From NCBI GenBank assembly GCA_963070105.1, contig OY718804.1, forward strand, positions 9,826,317 to 9,890,316: a stretch of 64,000 nt of DNA. The letters run 5' to 3'. Below the pieces are notes generated by a model. It saw only the letters and a list, made by a program, of their open reading frames with translations. It searched no databases and was not told the DNA's origin. The DNA comes from Litomosoides sigmodontis (taxonomy: Eukaryota > Nematoda > Chromadorea > Rhabditida > Onchocercidae). Positions 1 to 27,300 of this stretch are shown here, piece after piece (position 1 is the stretch's first letter; each line of letters opens with the position of its first letter). The translations under genes were made by a program, and so were the position numbers.

Positions 1-305
1 AGTTTGCTTTCTGGGTTAAACTGCTGTAGAAAATATTCTCTAGGAGAATGCATTATCGAACATTCACTTCACTCACTATTTTTTATAAATCTATTAAATT
101 TAACTAATTTTAATTTATCAAAATAGTATCTTCAATAAGTGATTCTTTGTGTATTCAAGTGAAACCAGTAGACGAAATTGAAAAAAATCCGAAACTAGAA
201 TTCCTACCAAAGATTACTGTTAGATTTTCAACAGCAACTAACAATTCATAAATGCACTGGATTTCTAAGAATTTCGGACATGCTAACAATTGAGCTTTCA
301 GTTAC

Positions 306-14647
<14,342 letters not shown>

Positions 14648-16684
14648 CTAATTATTCAATCCTAAAAAAATTCACACTAAAGTATAACTCGAAGTCTATC
14701 ATATTTTCTGCTAGCATAAAGGAAAGAATACGATTGCACTATTAGCCAATCACAGTTCCTTAACAACACATCCCACGTTTCGTTTTTATTGCCGAGATTT
14801 CACTATAACATTATCACTACAATTGATAACTGATAAAACCGTAAATTACCACATGACAAAAACAACCTACAACGACATCTTCGTCGCAAAAGCATCGCTT
14901 AAAATCAGTCGATCACGTTATTTTCCAGGCTTGGAGCAAATGAATCTAAACAGATGATGAGTATCACCTAATAATCTATTTATAATCTGCTTCCTCAGCC
15001 ATTTCAATTGAATGATTCGTATGGAATTATATATATATATATATATATATATAATGTAACAAGTATTCTTCTGATAGGATAACTGCTTTAGGTTTAAAAG
15101 AAAAACAAAAAAATGGCATTTGTAATATCACATGCTTTACCAGTTGACCATTAATGTTTAAATCAAGTACCATAATATTTTAATCAATTATCATTATGCA
15201 TTACCGTTACTTTTATTAATTTGTGATAGTCTAAGAGAGAATACGACATCCAACAAAATATTTTCGAGAGATTAATGGCAAACCCTAATGCTTGAACAGT
15301 AAACAAACAGAAAAGGAAATACTCATGGTAGTTTTTTCGTTTATTTTCTAACTGAAACTTAGAACAACCGTTTTGACTAACGCGAAATTAATTTCATATT
15401 TTAACACAGAGATGCATTAGCAAAAAAAGTTATTGTTTTGTAGGTTCCAAAAATAATAACGTTTTTGCTCATTGTTTCAGAGAGAGAGAGAGAAAAATTA
15501 TGAAATATAATAAGCGTAGAAATACTGAAAAGCAGGGATACTAACTGGATATTGCAAACAAAAGTCATTGACCATTCAAATCTAAAATATCGTAACAAAG
15601 TCCTGACTACATTTAGACATCTAATTTATCGCAGTGTATTAACCAAGCCAGCATGCAAGGCTGAGTTTTAAGTCAGTTGAACTATTTGTAAGTGATTCAT
15701 ATATACACACAGAACAATCATAAAATTCCAACTAGGAAATATATGACTCAAAAAAAAAAACAAATTAGTCAATACTTTCACACAAAGTTACAATACAGTA
15801 AAAGATCGTTATCATGATCTTGGTCACCGATAGTCGGATTAATGGAATAGCTGACAAATTCACTGAGTCGATGCTATCATCAAAGCTGCTCCAAAAAATG
15901 CCAATTAGATTGAAGAAATAAAATCATCTGAGATGCAATCGGAAAGCTTTAGATCTGTTCTCTCTTGTTTCACGCAAAGACATCATGTAGGAATAACTCG
16001 ATATGTAGCAATTAAATAATTATGTTCTAGACTTTAAAGTTTCTTGAAAAGATCACGAGTTATAATTGATCGATGGTCTAATTCTGAACATTGCCCAACA
16101 GTATACGTTGTGTTAGGATTGAAATCCTCCTAAAATAAAGTTTTCTTTATTAGTATTAACTCAAGAAAGAAGTACCTATACTAAATTACAAGATCTAGAT
16201 AAAAGCAGCTGTATGAAGACATTATAAACCAAATATGACCTTGCTGCAGCCTGCAACAGATTCATCTTTCGACTTCTGCTCTATATCAATTTGTTTTAGA
16301 GGAGCCTCGTTTAAAACGAAAGTATCACGTCGTCCAGGCATATTAGTTAGACTGAAATTTTTGATCCTCATTAACAATGACCTTTTGCCTATTAAAACAG
16401 CATACTGACTTTAAGGGATTTTTTAATGTTTTTATGGAATTAACCATCCATATGATCTTAGTGGTGCAAAGACTGTCGGGAATTTAACTTCCTTGTAATC
16501 CTAGCATTATAAGACCATGCTAAAATGATTTATTCTTCATTGCTACTGAAAACTACCTAAATACATGGTCCGAGTTTTAATACTAGTCCGAGGCACCGTA
16601 AATGAACATATTCATTTAAAGCAAATCTCCTTTATCTAAAATGTAAACTCAGTACTACAATCGTGTTGTATTTTGCTAAGAGTA
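14648..16684. other. Intergenic, polq-1 to klp-19
   Basis: About 2 kb between the presumed 5' end of polq-1 and the 3' end of klp-19, both on the minus strand. It should hold the polq-1 promoter. It contains a long AT dinucleotide run (15028-15052) and a short GA run near 15480. No exon was supported; the few short open frames lack splice context. A short upstream polq-1 exon cannot be excluded. Confidence 0.5.
15028..15052. repeat. TA microsatellite, intergenic
   Basis: Uninterrupted TA run upstream of polq-1. It is length-variable in principle and no function is indicated. Confidence 0.8.
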
Positions 16685-19600
16685 TCAAGAAAGTAACCCA
16701 GATTGACGTTTACGAGTTCTCTGTGGAGTAGGATAATACGAAAAATCGCTGTCTGCGGTAGATGTATTCTCCTCTTTTTCATCCGAAGAAAGTGAGTTCA
16801 GATCCATAACCTTGAAGAAGGTACACCTTGTCAGTTAGCAAGTAACAGTAAGTTTAAATGAATTCAGATACACAAATGCAATAAAATAAATCGACACTTA
16901 CAACTCCAAGTCGTTCTACTGCTTTTCGATTTTCTCTTGTTTGATAATTTTTAGATAAATCTGCTTCATCTCCTCTTTCTTCTGTAATCTGCAAATATTC
17001 TTTCTAATTTCCGGAACACATTTCGAATTACTAACCGAGCAGTTACGTCAACGATTGCATACTGATAATCCATTCTTGAAATAAATCAGGTAAAAGTGAC
17101 TCAGAGTTTGTAACTAATATAAAGCCAAAAATCTTCGAAAGATCGAATTTTAAAAGCACGATCATAAAATCATGATAAAACTTACACACTCTGAAAGAGA
17201 ACGATTGGGCATGACACCATCCCTTGGTCCAGTTTTGCGGCGTAATCGACCGTGGTAAATTCGTGTATGTGATTTCTGATATTGCCAAGATCAAAATTAT
17301 TACCAAGGATTTCCAAAAATTTATCACCAAAATAACACTATGTACAAATTTCTGTGAGAAAAAAAGAAATCATTACAAACTTCTAAATCAGTTCGTTTTT
17401 GTTCAAATGCTTGCTGGAGATTGGTGAAATTGTTAGCGGCTTCCTTTACCAAGTTCAAATTCTTGACAACACTATCGGGTAAATCAAAGCGCCCTTCAGC
17501 CATTTCATTCCAAATGTTTATCATATCGTGTTCCTTTAATTAAAATAGAGAAAACCTCACGTTTGTTTCCACTGTTTTAAACACACAAAAAAATCTAAAC
17601 CTCGAAAAAATTATACCTGTTTTGCATAGCACAGTTCCGCTTCTACTAAATTTCTTCGTAAACTTCCCACCACAGCTCTGGTATTATTTAATTCCGTTCG
17701 CATAGCATTTAACTTCTTTTCACACGAATCTTTTATTTCGTCCGTGCTTCGCCTCAGTTCTTCAATCACCAAATCTTTTTCCAAACATGAACGCCTCTCG
17801 TTTATAGTCTGCAAATATCTTTACGCTTGCTTTTTCAATTTCAGATTCATAATCTCACTTCTTCCTGACTTTGCGGACAAATTGTAGGACTGACTAAAAT
17901 AAAGTGGACAATTTAATTACTGCATCGAATAGACGATCCAGTCCTGCCCTTGCTTCTGTAAGATTTCGTACGGCATTCCACAGTTGCTCACGTTGTTCAT
18001 CTGAATATGCTTTTGTGCATCTCTTTTGAATATCGCAAAGTTCACTGCCTCGTAACTGAATTTCTTTATCCAAATTCTTTAGCTGCCTCTCAATTACCTG
18101 TCTTTCATCTTCACCCTCGATATCTGTGCGGTTGCATCCAGTACGACGCTCAAAACAGAACTTTTTTAAAACGACGTATAGATAACAACAAAATGAAAGG
18201 CTTCTTGATTTCCATACATTTTTGCATCTGTAGGTAAACATCAAAAAATTGAAAAGGATAATTCAAAACTGGAATATTATAAAAACTAAGAAAAACCTTG
18301 GCTGGTGGTTCCTTTAACAACTTTTCTAATATTTTTTGTAATTTTTGCTGCTGGGCAGAAAGGATTTTTCGCTGCTCTATTAAGACCTGGCAATGAATTT
18401 CAGCCTCAGCTGCAGAATAAGCTACAGCCAGTTCATCGTTCAAAGCCGACTGAAACAGGTAAAACTTTACAGTAAGCAGGTTTAGTAGATGCAGAATATA
18501 ACACTAATCTCAAAAGAATAAAATGACTTTTATTTCGAAATATGTTCAAAGTTAATTCCAACTACTCTTTCTTGAATTTATAACTGTTGCAGAATATAAT
18601 TTTAATCTCGCATTAAATTGCATAATCGCATTAAATTGCATAACTAAGTCCAATCACATTTTTAAATATGAACAGATCCACGTCAGCCAAAAGTGAGAGA
18701 AAAAATCTTTAGAACTTACAATAAATTGTCCATCACAACATGTTTTTGTCCTAGTTGTGCTTTTAGCAAGTTGCATCTGCAAACGTCGATTACAAGCATT
18801 TGCTTCTTCGTATTTACGTCGGTACACAGCCAATTGCAGATTTTTTGTGTGCTGCTCTCGCGCTATCTCCAGTTCGCGCTTGCGTACCTTAATGAAAAGG
18901 ATAGAGTCCATTAAATTAATGGAATTGCTAGAAGATGTTCAAATCTGGGGGGGGGGGGGGAGGGGGACAACGGACTAGTTTCATACATAATCTTTGTTAT
19001 GCATGTTATTGCACTCAAATTAAGAATTGACTTTAAATGAACAAAACCGAGAACGAACTTGATTCTTCAATTGCGCCATATTCCGATCAGCCATTGTTTT
19101 CCATTTTCGAAACTTTACTTCTCCTTCTTTCATTTGTTTAGACATTTTTACCCTTAATTTCTTCAGTTCCTGTAAATACGTATATGAAAGAGCCGTTAAC
19201 AAATGATCCGCAGATGGAATGATTTCATTGAAGTCACAAATTAGATTCAAAATTCTAAGAGATACTGCTAGTTCTTATTGATAGTCTTCTGTTTCACAAC
19301 AGGCAGTCCCTGACACAACTTTCATAGTTAAGATAAAAAAGTAAAACCGCAAAATCGTTGATACAAAACCACGACATTTTGTAGAAACCATGCAACTTGA
19401 AAGACGCATTATGAAGTAATGAAGCATTGCAATATATAAATGAAATCACGGCGACGTGGAAAAAAAACATACGCTAAGTTCTGCACTCAACTTCTTCGAT
19501 TGCTCTTGTAAACGAATGTTTTCTTTTTCCAGCTTTTGGATTTCTCCCATCCGTCTCTTGCTTGTTGCTAATTCTTTTTCGAGTTCTTGAAGTCGTTTCC

Positions 19601-22600
19601 GTCGTTCTTCACTCAATCTTACAATAAGCACAAATTTATTATTTTAAACGTATGTTTTTCTACTGCCTGTTCATGGTGAAGAAATAGAAACTTTTGACAC
19701 AGCTCACACTTACTTATGATGGATGCTGGATCCTTTAAGTTTGTTCAGCAACTCCTGTTTTTCTTTTTCCAGGACAACCAATTTCGCTTGCAGCTGTTCC
19801 ATTTCGGCTGCATAGATATCACGCATTTTCACAATTTCTGTCTGGGAAGCAACGGTTGCTTCAAATGCCATCTCCTTAAATTTAATAAATGTAATTCAAG
19901 TTAATTTGTTCCTCCGACACCAGCATACATAAGTTTGAATCAAATAACAAACCTTTTGCTTGATTTCCTCCAAAATATCACGCATGTCTTTGTTGAGTGC
20001 CATTTGCTTCTCAGTAAAATGATTGACAAATGCTTGATCGGATGTTTCATCATCCCCATCGTCTTCACCAATCTAATAAAATAAATTTAAACCGAATGCT
20101 TTGTTCCAATGATGCAGCAACACCCTCAATCACGTACATTGTTTGCTGCTAATTCAACAAAAAAACTATAAGAAAGGATCTTATTCGAAATTTTTCGTTC
20201 CAAACTGGACTTCTGCTCCTGAATACCGGACTACTCCAAGTTAAGATTCGTTTTGAAATGAAAATAATAAATTTCATGCTCTTATTAGTAAAATAATTTA
20301 CATCGAATACATCTTTGTCTTTTTCATCTTCGATAGAGCTTCGCAGATTGATAGCAGTGTCTATGATCTTCATTGCTTCATCAAATTCCTTACTTTCGCT
20401 TTTCTTCCTACAAACTTCAAAAATCAATGTAAAGGTAAATTTTTCCTTTACTAACTGCACTAAAAAAAATTTACTTGATTTCCTTAATATGATCCCTCAG
20501 CTGTTCAACGATCTGTTGCGACGCCAGTAACTGGTCTACTAATTTCGAATTTTCCGCCATTGCTTCCGCAAACCGTACGTTACGACGATTGTAGTCTTCT
20601 TGTCTTTCCAGATTTTGTTTTTCTAACTCGGAACATCTCTTACACTCTTTCATCACTCCACTACTAAACAAAATAATCACAAAAGAATTAACGGTCAAAG
20701 TCGCTGACACAAAACTTGCTCATAATGCATTATACTTTGAATACCAGCTATTTGAAGCCTCTTTCATCATTATCATGAAATTTTGTCCTTAAAGAGAAAA
20801 AAATCAAGCGACGCTGGTCTATCAATGATTAAAATCCGAAACGAAAACTGTAGCATATATACTAAACCTATTTCGTTTGGTAAGCTTAATAATCAAAATC
20901 ATACGTTGTCTGGGTGTCATCCAATGCTATCGAATTCTCTCCTGCACGAAGCACTGCTAGTTCGTGTTTTACACTTGCCAGCTCATCCCTCAAGCCTTGA
21001 ATCAGGGCCATATTTGGATCGATATTCACAGTAGGTTTGTTCTTGATATGTTTCGCTCGATCTGCATATCGTAGCGTTGACAGAGTTTCGTCGGCGTTTG
21101 TATCAGCTGGTGAAACGCATGCTATCATCACTGTGTAACTATTCCCGCCAAGCGAATCTGTAAGTTTAGTTTGCTCCACAGCTCAGTTATCATTTTCTAA
21201 TGACAATATCCATATGGAAAAAAAACTATTGTAATATACAGCTTTTTCACTAATAACATGATATTGTTGCCACTATAAAAAGTTTCTTTCAAGCCATTGC
21301 AGTATAACTTAGTTGAAGCTTACATTAACCCACAGCAAATATTGATCCTAACGAGCTATCATGCACTCATCCAGCTTCCTAACAACTCCAAAAGCTGCAG
21401 CAAAAATATACCTTGGAGAAGACGTGTAATTTTCGTAACACGATATGGAATATGACGTGCAGTAGCATTCGGATCGGTCAGAGATGCAATTACATTACCC
21501 AAGGCTAGCAAACCCTCGTTGATCTTAATACCTTCTCGCATCCTCTCGCCTTCGGCTTGAGTCTTTTTCAAACGCTCAGATCCAGCCAAATCCACAAGGT
21601 GAAGTTTGGCTTTGAAGACGGTGCTAGAATTATTCCTTTGTATTATGTGACTAAATATTTAACAGAAAATTAAAATATTGACATTGAGTAAGAGCTCAAC
21701 CTCTCATCTGACTCATTTCCTTCGATACACAATGTGAAAATGGCATGCGAACGTGACGATTTGTCATTCATTGCTGTTTCTCCTCTGCTTCGAAGCTGAC
21801 ATCCTTTTTGCAGGAGTTTTACGGCATCATCGAGGGAAGACACGGGATGTGCCGATAAGCCTTGCACCTGAAAGATTGTAAATTTTGAACTAAGAAATGT
21901 CTTTCAGTCAAAAAAATAAGCTGAAATATTATCGCGAGATGCCTATCTAAGAAATTTAGCGCTTACGAAAACGGCTCCTTTCGATTCGCGAATTTGCAAG
22001 CATTCCCGACTAATACAAAGTAAATCAATGACTTTCTCCTCATATATCTCGAGCATTGACGCCGTCACTCGATGCTTATCTGATGTTCCAATATGTTTGA
22101 AAATACCATCCACTAGTCGCGAAATAATTCCACGTCCCTCGCTTGATGCGGTTATCTAAGATTTGTCATCCTAATTTCAAAAAGTCAAACCGTAGTAAAA
22201 TTTGCACCACGCATATTTTTTTTTTGTATGAGACTATCTGAGATGCCTTTTTGGCATCCTGATTAACATCACCAGCAAGCATTACTTGAATCATTTCATC
22301 TTACTCTTTTGCAGATTAGCTTACCTTAATTGAGTTAAGTCAAGTCAGTACAAACTGAAGCATTTCTCAGTTATAGAAGCAATACAGTAGCTGTCAAGAA
22401 ATATGTGATTTCTGCATGAAGACGGGACGATATGTGTTGTTGAAGTATAAAGGTCTATGCTCTCTACCAAAAGAAAAAAAATGAAAAGCAATATTAACCG
22501 CTTCTTCAGTTCCCATCGTATAGGTCTTCCCGCTACCTGTTTGTCCATAAGCAAGAATCGTGCAGTTATATCCTTAATTTTTCACTTTCAGAATATAAGA

Positions 22601-23022
22601 ACTATTTACACTTTTTTCTACAAAAGTTTTCAGCCTATGGACATATCAAAAAATAAAAAATAACAATGAGTTAAAATACTGAATGAGTGAACGGAAAAGT
22701 GATACCATTAAACACTTTCTCTAATAACGGAGCAGCGCAAGCATCATATATCGCTTCTTGAGATGTAGTAGGATCGAATACGCTATCAAACGTGAACACT
22801 TTACCATTTATCGATATCTAAATCTATTGATAGTTAAATATCGTTCGGTTAAAACCAGAAAAGAATTAATGTTTATGTCTTTTTTAGCTGGTCTGAAAAC
22901 CAAACACTCACCTGACTATGTTCCACAAAGCATTGCACACATTCCTGGGAATTCTCTGCCTTTTCTCGGTTATTAAGTGGTCGGACACGGATAGCAACTC
23001 TAACCGGGATAACCTCTGCCAT
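16685..23022 (-). CDS. klp-19: Chromokinesin KLP-19 (kinesin-4, KIF4 family)
   Basis: Plus-end kinesin motor acting on chromosomes and the spindle midzone. Twenty-one exons, 5' to 3': 22912-23022, 22706-22817, 22499-22572, 21967-22155, 21701-21867, 21412-21623, 20905-21157, 20475-20663, 20302-20407, 19953-20072, 19714-19874, 19473-19617, 19059-19169, 18720-18887, 18297-18449, 17921-18160, 17617-17808, 17381-17533, 17186-17275, 16902-16988, 16685-16810. Phases agree throughout: 1052 residues. The N-terminal motor has P-loop GQTGSGKT (84-91), switch I NDKSSRSH (196-203) and DLAGSE (229-234). It ends with the KIF4-like stretch [19 protein letters not shown] and the neck-side RAKHIKNKP. About 550 residues of charged coiled coil follow. 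The short tail ends [11 protein letters not shown] and lacks the Cys-rich domain of vertebrate KIF4A. TTTCAG ends nine bases before the ATG, a likely leader-splice site. Confidence 0.92.
18947..18966 (+). repeat. G-rich tract in klp-19 intron
   Basis: Fourteen consecutive G, one A, then five G, in the intron between exons 18720-18887 and 19059-19169. The pre-mRNA strand is C-rich here, so a quadruplex could form only in the non-transcribed DNA strand. Such homopolymers are also places where assemblies and reads slip, so the exact length is uncertain. Confidence 0.8.
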
Positions 23023-24377
23023 TTTATTTGTCTGAAATCTTTTTCAAAAAATTGCAATTTGATTAGAATTCGAGATGACAAAAAAGTTGGAAAAATATAA
23101 TACACACGTTTCGTTGCATATCAATATTAAAGTGTAATTAATACATTACGCAAATGGCTCCCGCCTAAACATGCCGCGAAGAATGATCTTTTTCTTCATG
23201 AGATAAGAAACACTGAAAACGACAGTCCCTTGATAATCAATTATTACACAAATATTTAAGATATTTAAACAAAAACAACAAGCAATAACTTCCAGGATGA
23301 CTGTTGGTTTCCTAATAAGCAAGAAAAAGAACGCAGTATTGGCAAACAATGGAAAACAACACTATGTGGAAATGGATGGACATTGTAAAGCCAATAGGAA
23401 CGGAGAATGAACTGATGAAAGCAAGGAAGAGCACATTGTAAGGATGAGAGAAAAGTATAGGAAAAGGATACATTTTCACTTCACTAATTACGCCAAATAA
23501 AAATAATGAGCGGAGATTCTTCCTGTATTCCTCAGCCAAACAAATCACCATAACTTTCAATTAATTAAGATATTTCAAACGAGAGAAAAAGGTTTCACGC
23601 TATTTTCGTAATTTAAATTTTCGCTGTCTTTTCGAAAGTCAACCGTATTTAGTAGCACAAAAATGCAAAAACAAATGTTAGTTCCCTTTGCATCCTGCGT
23701 TGTTTTACAAACGCAACATTCGTTTAAGTTGAAAGAAGTGGAAGGAAGGAACGGTGGAGGGCCGTAAGGCTTTCTTACATTCACTTAGAGATCTTATCAA
23801 GTGAAGTTTCATGATGAACTGAGGTAACATCACGTTTTTCATATTTTGCTATCATTTCTCTCTGTCATTTCATGTTGTGCTCGTTGTTTCATCTCTTCCT
23901 TCCTTACCAGGTATCTTGCATTGTTATCAGGCACAATGCTTCATCCTACTTTCCTTACCCTTTTGCTTTACTCCTTTAATAGTTTTATTCAAGGTTTTAC
24001 TGCTAGTAATACATATGTACCTTTTTTTAGGATATATTTTTTTTTATTGTTGGGTTAATGTATTTTCAATTTATACGTCACTTTCTCCATCGACATTGCT
24101 GGTTGCTTTTTCGTTCCAAAATACGGTCCCAATTTTCATAACACTACTTTGATTTGCATCTTAAGCAGTTGAACATCAAGCATTATTTCAACGGTTGTGA
24201 GAGAGGATTTTTTATTTCACTCCTCTTATTGCGGTCGACCCGGTTGTATAGGTTGAATTAATCCAGTTGTCCTGGTTAAAATTCAGCAACGCTTGTGTTA
24301 GAAGAGTCTTTTTTTTATTGGTGTTGCTGCTGCTGTGGTTTATATGTGTTTATTGCTTTGTTGACGCGAAAAAAACG
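23023..24377. other. Divergent intergenic region, klp-19 / fum-1
   Basis: About 1.35 kb separates the two outward-facing start codons, so it should contain both promoters and the 5' untranslated sequences. It is AT-rich with pyrimidine-rich runs on the plus strand near 23840-24160. Open frames here have no splice support or recognisable similarity. I could not pick out a specific promoter element. Confidence 0.5.
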
Positions 24378-27300
24378 ATGCTGACAAGAATTGTGTTGGT
24401 GAATGGTGTGCGGGTGGGCAACACTTATGGTATTACACGCAGCGGTACTACAGCAGCAACTGTTCGAGTTGTCTATTCATTACTGAAACGGAACATGACA
24501 ACAGCAATTCGCAAGGAACGTGACACGTTTGGCGAGTTACAGGTGCCAGCGGATCGTTATTATGGAGCGCAAACTGCAAGGTTGTACACTTACTGTTACT
24601 TTTTTCACAAGTTTTCGATTATTTGTTTATTTGGATGCCGAGTAAGCGAGAGAAGTGATTTGTGTGTAGGGAAGAGATGAGACAAGTGTATTTCATTAGT
24701 TGAACTTTTCATTAGTTTAATGAGTAGCAATAGCAGTTCATTAGTGGTCCCGAGTACAGTGATGTCGGATGTTTCAGTTGTGAAGTGAAGTGGATTATTT
24801 TTTTTTTAATAAAAACATCGAAGTGATGTTCTGAAGCTTTTTACGTCATAAATGTGAGCTTCATTTCCTTACGAACACACGTGGTGTTGTTAAAATGATT
24901 TACAATGAATTCATTTAATTTTATACAAAACAATGATCTGCATTGTGTTCTAGCTAATTTCATGAACGAGAATGTTTGATATAAAGCTATGAAGTTTCTT
25001 CACAGCGTAATTTTAAAAATTTATGGGACTGATGTAAGATGACGTGATTAACGTGATGTGTGTTCTGTCATACTCAATAATTTAATAAACTCATCGAATC
25101 GCAGCAGCTTTGAAAAGTACTAGTGAAAATTCTCTCTTTGTTAGGAATTCCTGATGTGACAAAAAGCGTGTCTTAAGGAAAATTCCTCATGTTTTTTCGG
25201 ATGAAAGGTAAATTTTGTGATCTGAACCGGGTTTCTCGCAAGTAGTTTTTTAAAAAGGGGACCATAGTTTGAAGTATATAGTAGCAAGACGGAGTAAATT
25301 GTTTTTTGTATATCCTTCTCCGTTCAAATTTTCTCTCCGAGTTGATTCTCGCTTTTTCTCTTATCTCTTCTCTTCTTGCTAATCGTTAATCGTTTTAATA
25401 TTTGCCTTTAAAAGAGCTGTAGCTGGTAATTTAAACAGATGAAATTCCCGTTTTGAAACAACATCATGCATCTTAGATTTTTCGAAGAGCATCAAAAAAC
25501 TCTTTGTACAGATTTTTTTGTTCATTGATAGATTTGCATTCAATTTTCATATATTCATAATAGAGAAATGGAAGAGATAAGGCAAAGAATGTGATATTTG
25601 AGAAAATGAATAGATGCTGGTAAGGATTAGTAACATCTTTTTATATTTAGGCATAAGCATGCTTATTTAATACTTGTGTGGAAACAAATCTAGTGAAAAG
25701 GATTTTAAAATACTAGAAGGGATGAAGTGTTCAAATAAGTTTTATTTAATTAGTACCTTAGAATATGTGTGCATGGTCAGTTTCAGATCAATGATGAATT
25801 TCAAAATTGGTGGTCCGGAAGAGCGTATGCCATTGCCGGTTATTCACGCATTCGGCATCCTAAAAAAAGCTGCTGCATTGGTTAACAAGGAATATGGTTT
25901 GGATCAAAAAATTGTAGACGCTATATCAAAAGCTTCAGGTCGGTTTAGCTTTACCGATTTGTTTGTTTATTTCCTGCATATTTTTCGATACTTCATCTTA
26001 TTCCAACAAGTTTTCTTGCAAACTATTCTCTTAATGATTACAAAGTGTCAACCACTTGTTCAACAGCAAGTGCTTACTATCTTGTCCACTATAATTTTAT
26101 CTCTACCATGAACTTTTATCGATATTCTCTATATGAGATAGGAAAAGTAGTACCTTAAACAAAGTTTCTTTCCTTGTCCAACTTATCAAGACGGTTATTT
26201 TTCAAGATGTGTCCATGTACTTTTCCTCTTGTGCATTAGCTGTTAAATTATTACAGATGAAGTTATTGCGGGCAAATTGGACGATCATTTCCCATTGGTG
26301 ATTTGGCAAACCGGATCCGGTACGCAGTCAAACATGAACGTCAATGAAGTGATATCGAATCGTGCAATTGAAATGTTAGGCGGTGAGTTGGGATCTAAAA
26401 ATCCAGTGCACCCGAATGATCATGTTAACATGTCGCAATCATCGAATGATACTTTTCCAACGGCAATGCATATTGCTGTAGCCAGGTTAATTAGTTCACA
26501 TTGTAGTCTTTTTTTACTCATATTTGGTTTCATGTGAAAAAAACCAGTGGACCAGTTTTAGTAATTTTATGTTCCTAATTCTCTGTGGATAAATTTAGCA
26601 TTCAAAAATGAGATATTTGCTTAAACGTAAACTTAAATTTTGCTTTACAGAATTCTTTCGAAATTTCTTGTCGTATTTTAATTTTCATATATTAATTTAG
26701 TGGTGAAATGCAGACTTTACCAATGATTTAACTGTACATTCATTTATTGAGGTGATTGTTACAGAGATACGCTATATATTTGCGCTTCACAGATTTTCAT
26801 GAGCTGAATTGATTCTATTAATCTATTTCAGCTGTTCCAATATGTGTATGTCATTTTTTAGAGAACTGAATTCCCGTCTACTACCATCCCTGCAGCAATT
26901 ACTTGATTCGCTACACCGGAAGTCGAAAGAGTTTGAAAACATTATCAAAATTGGGCGTACGCATACTCAGGATGCAGTACCACTCACACTTGGTCAAGAA
27001 TTTGGTGGTTATGCGCAACAGGTTATTTTATTGTTTATAATTAGTCCATATAATGAATGCGACAGTTAGTGTTATTTCTCTACATTTCCTTTTTGTTCAA
27101 CTCACTCTACTACTTGACTTTCATTTTTTAGGAAAGCGTAAAAGTAGTTCTGAACACTTCCAAAAACTTTGAAATGTAGTTCCAGTGATCAGTTCTTAAC
27201 TTCATCAGTTGCTTTTAAGAAGAAAAGTTGACTTTAAAGTGAAAAATATTTTCCACAAAAAAGTTGTGAAGTATTGATTACTGCAGATAGAAAATGGTAT

